Of a stretch of DNA of 55,179 nt, positions 45,196 to 54,004 are shown in pieces. Source of the stretch: Flavobacteriales bacterium TMED191 (GTDB lineage Bacteria > Bacteroidota > Bacteroidia > Flavobacteriales > TMED113). Each line of letters opens with the position of its first letter. The first letter of the stretch is position 1. Position numbers and translations under genes: made by a program. The stretch covers positions 2,606-57,784 of the forward strand of contig NHIO02000042.1 in the NCBI GenBank assembly GCA_002171975.2, given 5' to 3'. The notes beneath the pieces were generated by a model. It saw nothing but the letters and a program-made list of their open reading frames with translations. It ran no database searches and was not told the origin of the DNA.

Positions 45196-45585
45196 GTGGG
45201 TTTTTATTATAGATTAATTTTTTATGTGTCAGGAGTATTATTAGGTGTATTTATTCTCTGGTTTTCATTAAGCTTTCGTGAAAAGCCAATTAGTTTTAAT
45301 TATCTACCTAATGCTAGAGTGGTTAGTCATATTCTTAAAAATAATCTTCACATTTCTGAATATGTAAAATGTAAAATGGTTTGCTATAAAATTGATTCAT
45401 TATTATTACGTCAATATATTAGTCATTCTAAAGTGGATTTTAAAAAAAGTCAAATTAGAAATAAAGTTTGTAAGAATTATTTTCTAGAGAATAATTTAAT
45501 AAATTTTGAGATTATAAATTGTCATGACTCTATTAGTGTTGTCAATTTGATTATTGAAGATTCTATTTGTAAAAATTGTAATTAG
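45196..45585 (+). CDS. DUF4258-like protein with N-terminal membrane segment
   Basis: The 129-residue protein starts at GTG 45196 with one membrane segment (GFYYRLIFYVSGVLLGVFILWF) and a second part with the pattern of Bacteroidota DUF4258 relatives (NYLPNARVVSHILKNNLHISEY). The C-terminus has several Cys (ends CKNCN). Function unknown. It follows ald by 2 bases in the same plus-strand unit and converges on proline dehydrogenase with a 4-base overlap. Confidence 0.65.
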   Translation: MGFYYRLIFYVSGVLLGVFILWFSLSFREKPISFNYLPNARVVSHILKNNLHISEYVKCKMVCYKIDSLLLRQYISHSKVDFKKSQIRNKVCKNYFLENNLINFEIINCHDSISVVNLIIEDSICKNCN

Positions 45586-46736
45586 ATATTGTTAATTGCT
45601 TCCTTTAGTCTTTTGATTTCATCATGTGTTTGACTGCCAATAGATGAATTTTCTTCAGCTCTTCTAATAAGATAAGGTATCACATATTTAACAGGTCCGT
45701 ACGGTACATATTTTGCCACATTATAATTAAAGTGAGCTAAGTAAAAGCTAATGTTATCACTCATTCCTAATAGTTGTGAAAAGAAGATTCTGTTATCATT
45801 GTTTTCAATATTATATTCTTTCATTAATTCAATTATATTTTGCGTGCTTTGTTCATTATGAGTGCCAAAACATATTGATATGTCCTTGATATTTTGCAGG
45901 CAGTATTTACTTGCATTATCAAAGTCATTGTCACAAGCTAACTTATTTTTATGAATAGGCGATTTGTATTTTTTTTTGTTGGATCTAAATCTTTCTTTTT
46001 CCATATATGCTCCTCTAACAATCTTAATTCCTATTTTAAAATTTTGATTTTTAGCTCTTTTATGTAGCTCTTTCATATATTTGATTCTATCCCATCTGTA
46101 AAATTGAAGAGTGTTGTAAACAAGTACACTTTTTTGATTGAATTGCATCATTAATTGCTCAACTAGTTCGTCAATTGCTTTTTGAATCCAACTTTCTTCT
46201 GCATCAATTAATACAGGTTTATTTACGGTTTGAGCTTTGGAACAAATTTTATGGAGTCTATTTTTAAGAGTTTGCAATTCTTTATTTTCAAGCTCATTTA
46301 ACGGGGTGTTTTTGCTTAATTTTTTTAATAATTTGAATCGTGTTATTCCGGTGACTTTAAATACACAAAACGGGATTAAATTATTGTTTTTAGATAGATT
46401 AAGATTATTAATTATTTCATGATATACTTTTTCAAGATTTTTAGAATTCTGTTGACCCTCTACAGAATAATCAAGGATGGTTTTTATATTACTCTTACCT
46501 AGCTCTTTGATTTTTTTTTTAGACTCGATAATATCTTCCCCCCCACAAAAGTGTTTAAAAATAGTTTTTTTAATAATACCTAAAATTGGTAATTTAATTT
46601 GAAGAGCAAATTTGAGCATGTATTTCCCAAAATAAACGAGATAAGGTCTAGATAATAATTCAAAAAGAATTAAAGTTTCATACAGTTCTCTTTTTGATTT
46701 TGTCTTGTAATCTATATATTTATTGCTAAATACCAT
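45582..46736 (-). CDS. Proline dehydrogenase
   Basis: The 384-residue protein carries the PRODH barrel pattern: VKVTGITRF-type IPFCVFKVTGITRF, DAEESWIQKAIDEL, KIVRGAYMEKERFRS with the FAD-site Arg/Tyr, FGTHNEQS, and the C-terminal IPYLIRRAEENSS substrate-binding motif. It oxidises proline to pyrroline-5-carboxylate, transferring electrons via FAD to the membrane quinones. No P5C dehydrogenase gene is in the window. It is monocistronic, divergent from aroB. Confidence 0.92.
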   Translation of the reverse strand: MVFSNKYIDYKTKSKRELYETLILFELLSRPYLVYFGKYMLKFALQIKLPILGIIKKTIFKHFCGGEDIIESKKKIKELGKSNIKTILDYSVEGQQNSKNLEKVYHEIINNLNLSKNNNLIPFCVFKVTGITRFKLLKKLSKNTPLNELENKELQTLKNRLHKICSKAQTVNKPVLIDAEESWIQKAIDELVEQLMMQFNQKSVLVYNTLQFYRWDRIKYMKELHKRAKNQNFKIGIKIVRGAYMEKERFRSNKKKYKSPIHKNKLACDNDFDNASKYCLQNIKDISICFGTHNEQSTQNIIELMKEYNIENNDNRIFFSQLLGMSDNISFYLAHFNYNVAKYVPYGPVKYVIPYLIRRAEENSSIGSQTHDEIKRLKEAINNI

Positions 46737-46793
46737 ATCCGAAATTTAATTTAGTATTTTTTATTTTAAAAACACCTTATTCTTTATAATTAA

Positions 46794-47867
46794 ATGATTA
46801 ATAAAATTAAACTTGATCAGTGTACAATTATTATAAATAATAAATCTATATCATGCTTATTAGATGTAATTAAGAAGATTAATCCTACGAAGGTATTTAT
46901 TTTATTAGATAAAAATTCTAAGAAGTATTGTTTGCCAATTTTGTTAACACATGTTTCAGTATTAAATAGTGCTCATATTCTTGAGTTAGAAAATGGTGAA
47001 TCTGCTAAAACAATTAATAGTGTAAAGTCGGTATGTAATTTATTGTTAAGTAAAAACGTCGATAGGAAAAGTTTGATGATTAATTTAGGTGGTGGCGTTG
47101 TTTCTGATTTAGGGGGGTTTGTTGCTTCTATAATTAAGAGGGGAATTAATTTTATTAATATACCTACTACTTTAATGTCTCAGGTAGATGCTGCAATAGG
47201 TGGAAAAGTAGCTGTAAATTTTGATCATTACAAGAATCAGATAGGCCTCTTTAGTATTCCCAATGCAATTTTTATACATTTTCCTTTTACTAATTCACTT
47301 TCTGATTTTGAATTAATATCTGCATACGCTGAAATATTAAAATATGGATTAATTTATGATAAACTATTGTGGGAAAATATTCAGTTGAAGAATATTAATA
47401 AAGTTAATTTACCTGCAATTATATCAAAATGCATAAGGATAAAAGTTGATATTGTGAAGAGAGATTATTTTGACAATAATGAAAGAAGGAAATTAAATTT
47501 TGGACACTCGATTTCGCATGCTATAGAAAGTATTTTTCTAGTCAAAAATATAGATATCACTCATGGTCATGCTTTATTTATTGGTTTAATTTGTGAGTCG
47601 TATATATCCCATAAGATTTTTTCATTTTCACCAAATATTTTAGATGGTATTGTGAAAGTAATATTTAAATATTTTAAATATCGAGACATAAAATTAATTG
47701 ATAATAATCTTTTATTAGAATTCATTAAAAAAGACAAAAAGAATGTCGATAATAACTATAATTTTACATTAATTCAAGATATTGGCAAATCTGTTGTAAA
47801 TTGTTCAGTGTCTGATGATTTGATCTTTTCATCCTTAAATTATTATAGATATTTATGTCCAGTATAG
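46794..47867 (+). CDS. aroB: 3-dehydroquinate synthase
   Basis: The 357-residue protein shows LGGGVVSDLGGFVASIIKRGINFINIPTTLMSQVDAAIGGKVAVN, the AroB NAD/metal region (shortened: GGGVVSDLGGF, PTTLMSQVDA). It also has EILKYGLIYD and the zinc His in NFGHSISHAIE and THGHALFIGL. AroB makes the first ring of the shikimate pathway. It overlaps aroA by 13 bases, so the two are coupled. Confidence 0.95.
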   Translation: MINKIKLDQCTIIINNKSISCLLDVIKKINPTKVFILLDKNSKKYCLPILLTHVSVLNSAHILELENGESAKTINSVKSVCNLLLSKNVDRKSLMINLGGGVVSDLGGFVASIIKRGINFINIPTTLMSQVDAAIGGKVAVNFDHYKNQIGLFSIPNAIFIHFPFTNSLSDFELISAYAEILKYGLIYDKLLWENIQLKNINKVNLPAIISKCIRIKVDIVKRDYFDNNERRKLNFGHSISHAIESIFLVKNIDITHGHALFIGLICESYISHKIFSFSPNILDGIVKVIFKYFKYRDIKLIDNNLLLEFIKKDKKNVDNNYNFTLIQDIGKSVVNCSVSDDLIFSSLNYYRYLCPV

Positions 47868-49078
47868 TTTTAATTTTTTCACGAGTTATTGATAGTGATA
47901 TTAACTTTAAGCTTTCAGGCTCCAAAAGTATAAGTCAACGATCATTGATTATTAATAATTTGATTAGTAGTATTAATAACGAGCAAAATTTATCTAAATC
48001 CGATGACACAAATATTTTAAAGAACTGTCTCAACTCAAAGGATGAAATTAAAAATGTAATCAATTCAGGCACATCATTGAGGTTTTTAATCTCATTTTAT
48101 GCTTTGAGTAAAAAATCAGTAATAATTACGGGTGATGAGTATTTATTTAATAGACCAATTAATATGTTAATTAGTTATTTAAATTCTTTAGGAGCAAAAA
48201 TTATTAAAAACCGTAATAAGATTTTAATAAATTCTGCAGAAATTAAAGGTGGAGAAATAAACATCAAGTTTGCGTATACTAGTCAATTTTTTTCATCACT
48301 ATTACTCATTTCGCCATATTTAAAAGGTGGAGTTAAATTTTATATAAAAAAAAGCATGCTTTCTCAGTCATATATAAATATGACGCTTACAATGATGATA
48401 AAATGTGGTATAAAAATTGAACAAAATAATAACACTATAATTGTTCCGCAATCTAAATACTCAAAGCCATATGGTTTTATTGAGTCAGATTGGACTTCTG
48501 CATCTTATTTATATTTAGCTTTTTTATTTTCTAATTTAAATACAGTATCTATTTCTATTTTATATAAAAATAGTATGCAGCCAGATAGTAATTTAATTTC
48601 CTTTTTTAAATTTCTTGGTGTTAATTCTAAATTTTTTAACAATTCAGTTGTTCTTAGTAAGTCAAAAAGTTCTATTTTACCTGAAAAGCTCGAATGGAAT
48701 TTTATAAATAATCCTGATTTTGCATTAACAGCTTTTATAGCTTGTCTCGGCCTCAATATAAAATTAAATGCCTTAGGATTAGATACACTTCCCTACAAAG
48801 AAAGTGATAGAATTAATTCATTATGTTTAGAGTTATCTAAGTTTCAATGTTCTGTAGAGGTTGAAAATAATAACAAAATAATTATGAAACCTAAAAAGCT
48901 ATGTATTACAAAAAATGTAATTGATATAGATACTCATAATGATCATCGAATCGCACTTTGTTTTTCCCCATTAGCTTTACTAGGATATAGGTTAAGAATT
49001 AATAATCCTGATGTTATAAATAAATCTTATCCTGATTTTTACAATGATTTATCTAAATTTGGAGTAATTATTAATTAA
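47855..49078 (+). CDS. aroA: 3-phosphoshikimate 1-carboxyvinyltransferase (EPSP synthase)
   Basis: The 407-residue protein has LSGSKSISQRSLIIN near 20, INSGTSLRFLISF, a Bacteroidota variant of the usual GNAGTxxRFL, RPINMLISYL, ESDWTSASYLYL and DTHNDHRIALCFSPLALLG. These define EPSP synthase, which joins shikimate-3-phosphate and PEP. It follows aroB with a 13-base overlap, and marC follows after 15 bases. Confidence 0.93.
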   Translation: MSSIVLIFSRVIDSDINFKLSGSKSISQRSLIINNLISSINNEQNLSKSDDTNILKNCLNSKDEIKNVINSGTSLRFLISFYALSKKSVIITGDEYLFNRPINMLISYLNSLGAKIIKNRNKILINSAEIKGGEINIKFAYTSQFFSSLLLISPYLKGGVKFYIKKSMLSQSYINMTLTMMIKCGIKIEQNNNTIIVPQSKYSKPYGFIESDWTSASYLYLAFLFSNLNTVSISILYKNSMQPDSNLISFFKFLGVNSKFFNNSVVLSKSKSSILPEKLEWNFINNPDFALTAFIACLGLNIKLNALGLDTLPYKESDRINSLCLELSKFQCSVEVENNNKIIMKPKKLCITKNVIDIDTHNDHRIALCFSPLALLGYRLRINNPDVINKSYPDFYNDLSKFGVIIN

Positions 49079-49093
49079 TAAATATGTATACAA

Positions 49094-49660
49094 ATGAATT
49101 TAAGTGAAATTTTAACTATAACATTAACTTTATTTGCAGTTGTTGATATTTTAGGGGCGTTACCTCTTATAATCAGTCTTAGACAGAAAACAGGTCATAT
49201 TAATTCTTTTAAGGCAACAGTAGTTTCTTTTTTTATAATGATGGCTTTTTTGTTTATTGGAGAAAATTTACTTCACTTAATTGGAATTGATGTGCAGTCA
49301 TTTTCAATGGCAGGCGCAATTGTGATCTTCTTATTAGCTCTTGAAATGATTCTGAATATTGAATTGTTCAAGTCTAATGAAAATGATAATTCTGGCACAA
49401 TAGTGCCAGTTGCATTCCCCTTAATAGCTGGTGCAGGTACTCTTACAACAATTTTATCTTTAAGAGCAATCGAAAGTTTTTCATATAGTGAAATCACCAC
49501 AGGAATTATCTTAAATTTATTGTTCGTTTTTTTGGTTTTAAAAACTACTAATAAAATTGAAAAAGTCTTAGGAACTTCAGGTATTAATATTTTAAGACGT
49601 GTATTTGGAATAATTTTACTAGCAATTGCTATCAAGCTTTTTAAAGCAGGACTGAGTTAA
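49094..49660 (+). CDS. MarC-family membrane protein
   Basis: The 188-residue protein has about six membrane segments and the MarC signature: VVDILGALPLIISL, HLIGIDVQSFSMAGAIVIFLLALEMIL and VPVAFPLIAGAGTLTTILSL. The family is widespread but its transported substrate is unknown. It ends in the shared TTAA with purE on the other strand. Confidence 0.9.
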   Translation: MNLSEILTITLTLFAVVDILGALPLIISLRQKTGHINSFKATVVSFFIMMAFLFIGENLLHLIGIDVQSFSMAGAIVIFLLALEMILNIELFKSNENDNSGTIVPVAFPLIAGAGTLTTILSLRAIESFSYSEITTGIILNLLFVFLVLKTTNKIEKVLGTSGINILRRVFGIILLAIAIKLFKAGLS

Positions 49661-50163
49661 TTTGTTTTAAATTTAAATTTTTCTTGTTTAAGCTCTTGAT
49701 TTGCTTTTACAATCTTCTTTTTTAGATCTTCTTTATATTCTTCAGTTTTTGCAAAAAGTTCTGAATTGCCTGTGGCAAGCATTTGTGCGCACAATATTCC
49801 AGCATTTAAGGAGCCATTTATAGCTACTGTAGCCACTGGTATTCCGGGAGGCATTTGTACAATTGCTAATAATGAATCTAAGCCATCTAATGAAGCTTTT
49901 ATAGGCACTCCAATTACTGGGATTGGAGTCATTGCTGCAACTACACCTGGCAAATGTGCAGCCATTCCAGCTCCAGCTATAATTACTTTTATTCCGTTTT
50001 TTGATGCATTTTTTGCAAACTTTTCAACCTCTTCTGGAGTTCTATGCGCTGATAGTGCATTTACTTCAAATGGGATTTCCATTTCGTTAAAAAATACTGC
50101 TGCCTTTTTCATTACTGGCCAATCAGATGTGCTTCCCATTATTATGCTTACTAGTGGTTTCAT
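49657..50163 (-). CDS. purE: N5-carboxyaminoimidazole ribonucleotide mutase
   Basis: The 168-residue protein begins VSIIMGSTSDWPVMKKA, followed by NALSAHRTPEEVEKF, IIAGAGMAAHLPGVVAAMTPIPVIGVP and DSLLAIVQMPPGIPVATV, the class I PurE signatures. It shifts the carboxyl group from N5-CAIR to CAIR in purine synthesis. purK is not in the window. A candidate -7 box lies 33 bases upstream, at 50196-50203. Confidence 0.96.
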   Translation of the reverse strand: MKPLVSIIMGSTSDWPVMKKAAVFFNEMEIPFEVNALSAHRTPEEVEKFAKNASKNGIKVIIAGAGMAAHLPGVVAAMTPIPVIGVPIKASLDGLDSLLAIVQMPPGIPVATVAINGSLNAGILCAQMLATGNSELFAKTEEYKEDLKKKIVKANQELKQEKFKFKTN

Positions 50164-50195
50164 ATTTATTTATATTAAAATAATTTATTTTAAAT

Positions 50196-50203
50196 CAAAT
50201 TTA
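50196..50203 (-). promoter_or_regulatory. Candidate Bacteroidota -7 promoter element for purE
   Basis: The minus strand reads TAAATTTG, a full match to TAnnTTTG, within the 100-base divergent gap between purE and hpt. No -33 element is obvious. The rest of the gap is AT-rich without recognisable sites for hpt. Confidence 0.35.
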
Positions 50204-50263
50204 ATCTTTTTGTGTAAAAAAAATAGTGAGTTTAATTCATTTATTTATAATTTTAAATCATCA

Positions 50264-50800
50264 ATGAAAAAAATTCAGCTAGGCGGATTAGATTTTGAAA
50301 TTTTTATTCCAAAAAAGTCTATACAAAAAAAAACTTTTGAACTTTCGCAAAGAATAAAAAATCAATATCATGGTGATTGGCCTGTTTTTATTATTGTATT
50401 AAAAGGTGCAATGATTTTTGCTAAAGAATTACTAAGTTATTTAGACCCTAATATTGATATTGTTTCAGTCAAGGTAAATTCATACGATGGTTTAAAAAGC
50501 AAGGGCAAAGTTTCCATAGATCATATTTCGTATACTAAGATTCAAAATAGGAATGTCCTTATTATTGAAGATATTGTAGATACTGGATTAACACTAAACT
50601 TCTTAAGTAATGAATTCCTTAATCATGGTGCACTAAGTATAGAATGTGTAACTTTATTATTTAAAGAATCAAAGTATCAATATAAAACTAAACCTAAACA
50701 CATTGGTTTTAAAGTTGGAGAAGAATTTGTTGTTGGACATGGAATGGATTATAATCAGGCTGGTAGAAAATTAAAAAACATTTATAAAAAGATTAATTAA
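50264..50800 (+). CDS. hpt: Hypoxanthine phosphoribosyltransferase
   Basis: The frame is open far upstream, through the antisense of purE, but ATG 50264 is the only start that gives a normal 178-residue HPRT: MKKIQLGGLDFEIFI. It shows VFIIVLKGAMIFAKEL, VKVNSYDG and the PRPP loop VLIIEDIVDTGLTLNFL. The enzyme salvages hypoxanthine and guanine to nucleotides. Adk follows after 10 bases, so this starts a purine and GTPase run. Confidence 0.94.
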   Translation: MKKIQLGGLDFEIFIPKKSIQKKTFELSQRIKNQYHGDWPVFIIVLKGAMIFAKELLSYLDPNIDIVSVKVNSYDGLKSKGKVSIDHISYTKIQNRNVLIIEDIVDTGLTLNFLSNEFLNHGALSIECVTLLFKESKYQYKTKPKHIGFKVGEEFVVGHGMDYNQAGRKLKNIYKKIN

Positions 50801-50810
50801 AAAAAATACA

Positions 50811-51389
50811 ATGAAAAATATAATTTTATTTGGACCTCCAGGTTCTGGTAAAGGTACTCAAGCAGATCTCTTGATGAGTAAAAACTCATTAGATCATATT
50901 TCTACAGGAGATGTATTTCGAAGAAATATTAAGAACTCTACAGATCTTGGCAAATTGGCATCTGAATATATGGACAATGGTCAATTAGTTCCTGATAAGG
51001 TTACTGTTGATTTACTTTCTAGTGAGTTAGAAAGGTTTCCAAATTCAAAAGGATTTATTTTTGATGGTTTTCCTAGAACAGTCCCCCAGGCTCAAGAGCT
51101 TGATAAATTGTTTGAACGTAAAAATATGAATTTAGATATTGTCTTATCTCTTGAAGTATCGGAAGGTGAACTTGTTAAAAGACTTCTAAAAAGGGGTGTT
51201 AATAGTGGTAGAAAAGACGATCAAAATAAAGACATAATTTTAAATCGTATTCAAGTTTATAACAAACAAACATCTATTCTAAAGGATTATTACATAAAGA
51301 AATTAAATCATTCATTTTATGCAATTAATGGTGAAAGAGAAGTTAATCTTATATTAGATGATATCAATTCAATAATATCAAATTATTAG
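50811..51389 (+). CDS. adk: Adenylate kinase
   Basis: The 192-residue enzyme has the P-loop [15 protein letters not shown] near 7-15, [28 protein letters not shown] and [17 protein letters not shown]. The LID region is short with no four-Cys zinc finger, as is usual in Bacteroidota. It converts AMP and ATP to ADP. It lies 10 bases after hpt and 10 bases before obgE. Confidence 0.97.
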   Translation: MKNIILFGPPGSGKGTQADLLMSKNSLDHISTGDVFRRNIKNSTDLGKLASEYMDNGQLVPDKVTVDLLSSELERFPNSKGFIFDGFPRTVPQAQELDKLFERKNMNLDIVLSLEVSEGELVKRLLKRGVNSGRKDDQNKDIILNRIQVYNKQTSILKDYYIKKLNHSFYAINGEREVNLILDDINSIISNY

Positions 51390-51399
51390 TTTTTTCCAA

Positions 51400-52401
51400 G
51401 TGAGAAATTTAAAAAATAATTTTGTTGACTATGTAAAGATTTACTGCAAATCAGGTAGCGGAGGTAAAGGGTCTGCTCATTTTTTTAGATCTAGGATTCA
51501 GCCAAAAGGAGGTCCTGATGGAGGTGATGGTGGACGGGGTGGTCATGTAATTATTAGAGGGAATAGAAATTTATGGACTTTGTTGCATTTAAAGTTTACA
51601 AAACATATAAAAGCGGGTCATGGTGGTGACGGAAGTAAGAATACTAGTACGGGTTCTAGTGGAAAAGATGTTTATATTGATGTACCAATAGGAACAATTG
51701 TTAAAGATGCTGAAACAAATAAGTACATATTTGAGATTACTGAAGATAAAGAAGAATATGTTTTGTTAAAAGGTGGTTTAGGCGGAAGAGGTAACGTGCA
51801 TTTTAAAAATTCTGTAAGACAAAGCCCTCGTTATGCACAACCTGGAAAAATTGGATTAGAGGCATCAACAATTTTGGAGTTAAAAGTTTTAGCCGATGTG
51901 GGATTAGTTGGCTTTCCCAATGCAGGAAAATCCACTTTATTGTCTGTCATTAGCGCAGCAAAACCTAAAATTGCTGACTATGAATTCACTACATTAACTC
52001 CAAACCTTGGTATTGTTAAATATCATGATATGAAATCATTTGTAATGGCCGATATACCTGGAATCATTAAGGGCGCTAGTGAAGGCAAGGGGTTAGGTCA
52101 TCGTTTTTTAAGACATATTGAAAGGAATACATGCTTGTTATTTATGATTCCCGCTAATAGTGAAAATATTATGGCAGCATATAATATTTTAATTCAAGAA
52201 TTAAAAAAATATAACCCAGATTTATTAGATAAAAAGAGATTATTGATAATAACAAAGTCAGACTTAATTAATGATAATATCAAAGAAAATATTTCAGATT
52301 CTATTAGTATTAAACATCTCTTTATATCTTCTTTAAATAACCAAGGTATTAGTCATTTAAAAGATGATGTTTGGAAAATTTTAATTAAAAACAATGATTG
52401 A
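51400..52401 (+). CDS. obgE: GTPase Obg/CgtA
   Basis: The 333-residue protein starts at GTG 51400, matching the Obg N-terminus ([22 protein letters not shown]). The Gly-rich Obg fold has [16 protein letters not shown] and [11 protein letters not shown], and the G domain has [10 protein letters not shown] (G1), [17 protein letters not shown] (G3) and TKSDLI (G4). It lacks the extra C-terminal OCT domain. Obg acts in 50S ribosome assembly and stress. It overlaps the PAP2 gene by 8 bases. Confidence 0.96.
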   Translation: MRNLKNNFVDYVKIYCKSGSGGKGSAHFFRSRIQPKGGPDGGDGGRGGHVIIRGNRNLWTLLHLKFTKHIKAGHGGDGSKNTSTGSSGKDVYIDVPIGTIVKDAETNKYIFEITEDKEEYVLLKGGLGGRGNVHFKNSVRQSPRYAQPGKIGLEASTILELKVLADVGLVGFPNAGKSTLLSVISAAKPKIADYEFTTLTPNLGIVKYHDMKSFVMADIPGIIKGASEGKGLGHRFLRHIERNTCLLFMIPANSENIMAAYNILIQELKKYNPDLLDKKRLLIITKSDLINDNIKENISDSISIKHLFISSLNNQGISHLKDDVWKILIKNND

Positions 52402-52957
52402 AAATATAATTTCATTGGATAAGCAGTTATTTATTTTTTTAAATAATTTAGGATCTGAAAAGTGGGATTCTTTCTGGGTGTTTATTTCAAATAAAACATG
52501 GATGTTCCTTATAATTGCTCCTATAATTTTATTTTATCTTTACCGTCAAGACAGCAATAAATTTATATATACTATTTTTTTTCTTTTAGTGTGTTTTGGT
52601 ATTACTGATTTAATTCATCTTCATTGTTTTAAAAATATATTTATGCGCTTAAGGCCATGTTGGGATCCTGAAATTTCTCATCTAAGTAGGATTGTTGTTG
52701 AAAAAGGTGGCATGTATAGTTTTGTATCTGGACATGCTGCAAATTCTACGGCAATTGTTTCATTTTTTTTACTTCAGTTAAATCAAAAAAATAAGTTTTT
52801 GAAATATGGATTAATAATTTGGCTACTGTTAGTATGTTATAGTAGGATTTATTTAGGTAAGCATTTCCCACTGGATGTATTTTTTGGTGCTATTTTAGGT
52901 TTAATTATCGCTCATTTTATTTCCAATTTTTTTCATTATATCAAAATTAACAAATGA
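52394..52957 (+). CDS. PAP2-family membrane phosphatase
   Basis: The 187-residue protein has about five membrane segments. The three PAP2 motifs are present: KNIFMRLRP near 84, [11 protein letters not shown] with the catalytic His near 113, and [13 protein letters not shown] near 153. It likely dephosphorylates undecaprenyl pyrophosphate or another lipid phosphate, which would fit envelope work. The exact substrate is not known. It is linked to obgE and crcB by short overlaps. Confidence 0.88.
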   Translation: MIENIISLDKQLFIFLNNLGSEKWDSFWVFISNKTWMFLIIAPIILFYLYRQDSNKFIYTIFFLLVCFGITDLIHLHCFKNIFMRLRPCWDPEISHLSRIVVEKGGMYSFVSGHAANSTAIVSFFLLQLNQKNKFLKYGLIIWLLLVCYSRIYLGKHFPLDVFFGAILGLIIAHFISNFFHYIKINK

Positions 52958-53307
52958 AATTGTTTTATATTTTCTTAGGGGGTGGATTAGGCTGTGTATT
53001 AAGATATTTAATCTCCTTAAATTTTCTACAATTTACTTTCCCTTTAGCAACATTTCTAGTTAATTTAATTAGTTGTATAATTTATGGAATCGCTATTTTT
53101 TTTATTAGTTATTTAGATCTTAATAAGGAATGGAGTTTATTTTTATTTGTCGGATTTTGTGGTGGATTAAGTACTTTTTCTACTTTTAGTTATGAAACCT
53201 TAAATTTATTAAGAGATGGACATATTGCTTACGCATTTCTAAATATTGTATTTAGTATTTCAATGTGCTGTGGTGTTTTGTATTTATTTATTAAAAAATT
53301 ACAGTAG
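52954..53307 (+). CDS. crcB: Fluoride channel CrcB/Fluc
   Basis: The 117-residue protein has four membrane segments and the CrcB motifs GGGLGCVLRYLISL, FLVNLISCIIYGI and GFCGGLSTFSTFSYE, with the Asn and Phe-box residues of the fluoride pore. Fluc proteins work as antiparallel dimers that let fluoride leave the cell. The ATG overlaps the PAP2 stop, so there is no room for a fluoride riboswitch directly before it. Confidence 0.92.
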   Translation: MKLFYIFLGGGLGCVLRYLISLNFLQFTFPLATFLVNLISCIIYGIAIFFISYLDLNKEWSLFLFVGFCGGLSTFSTFSYETLNLLRDGHIAYAFLNIVFSISMCCGVLYLFIKKLQ

Positions 53308-53937
53308 TTCACAAATCATAATTCCATCTCGAATTGGAAGGAGAGTATTTCGTACTCTAGAATCATTTTGTATCATAAGGTTCAATTTTTTTATTTCGTT
53401 TGTTTCAATATCTTTTTCATTTGACTTGTTTATAACTTTCCCACTCCAAAGAACATTGTCAATGATAATACACCCCCCGCTTGTTAATTTTTTCATTGCT
53501 AAATCGAAGTATTTACAATAATTTTTTTTGTCTGCATCAATAAATACTAAATCATATTTAAATTGCAAATTTGGAATTATTTCCAATGCATTGCCTGTGT
53601 GTAGCTTTATTTTGTTTTCTAGCCCCGATTTTTTAAAATATTTTCTGGAAAAATTTTCCAATTCTTGATTTATTTCAATTGTATGTAGCTCACCATCATG
53701 AGTTAAACCACTTGCTAAGCATATGGCAGAATAACCTGTATATGTTCCAATTTCAAGTATGTATTTAGGTTTTTTTAAACCACTAATTAACCTTAGTGTT
53801 TGACCTATTAATTTGCCACTCAACATTCTAGGCATTAAAATCTTATAATTTGTTTCTCTCTCTAATTCGTCTAGTAATTCGTCGTTAGAAGTCATGTTTT
53901 GACAGTATTCTAATAGTCTGTTTGGTAAGAAATCCAT
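53299..53937 (-). CDS. SAM-dependent O-methyltransferase (class I, COMT-like)
   Basis: The 212-residue protein shows RMLSGKLIGQTLRL, the SAM motif I ILEIGTYTGYSAICLASGL, HTIEINQE, LVFIDADKKNYCKYF and GGCIIIDNVLWSGKV. This is the Methyltransf_3 family, relatives of catechol- and caffeoyl-CoA-O-methyltransferases, with metal ligands in the DADK and DNVLW regions. The substrate is unknown. It is divergent from the large metalloprotease across a 67-base gap containing a palindrome. Confidence 0.9.
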   Translation of the reverse strand: MDFLPNRLLEYCQNMTSNDELLDELERETNYKILMPRMLSGKLIGQTLRLISGLKKPKYILEIGTYTGYSAICLASGLTHDGELHTIEINQELENFSRKYFKKSGLENKIKLHTGNALEIIPNLQFKYDLVFIDADKKNYCKYFDLAMKKLTSGGCIIIDNVLWSGKVINKSNEKDIETNEIKKLNLMIQNDSRVRNTLLPIRDGIMICELL

Positions 53938-53962
53938 TTTAATAATATTTATTTATAATTTA

Positions 53963-53988
53963 ATTAGTTAAATTCGAAATTAACTAAT
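53963..53988. promoter_or_regulatory. 26-bp near-perfect inverted repeat in a divergent gap
   Basis: ATTAGTTAA, A, TTCGAA, A, TTAACTAAT reads as a 26-bp inverted repeat with only one mismatched pair, next to a central TTCGAA. It lies 26 bases upstream of the O-methyltransferase start (53937) and 16 bases upstream of the metalloprotease start (54005). Its symmetry and place suggest an operator bound by a dimeric or tetrameric regulator of one or both genes. Confidence 0.5.
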
Positions 53989-54004
53989 ATGTAAAGCATC
54001 TAAT

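Noticed and set aside
49766-50263. Long plus-strand open frame before hpt, running through the antisense of purE
   Set aside because: It has no family resemblance, the opposite strand encodes a clear PurE, and ATG 50264 gives a normal hpt start. The frame is open by chance.
52954-53000. Possible fluoride riboswitch before crcB
   Set aside because: The crcB ATG overlaps the PAP2 stop, so there is no leader, and no riboswitch core is visible.
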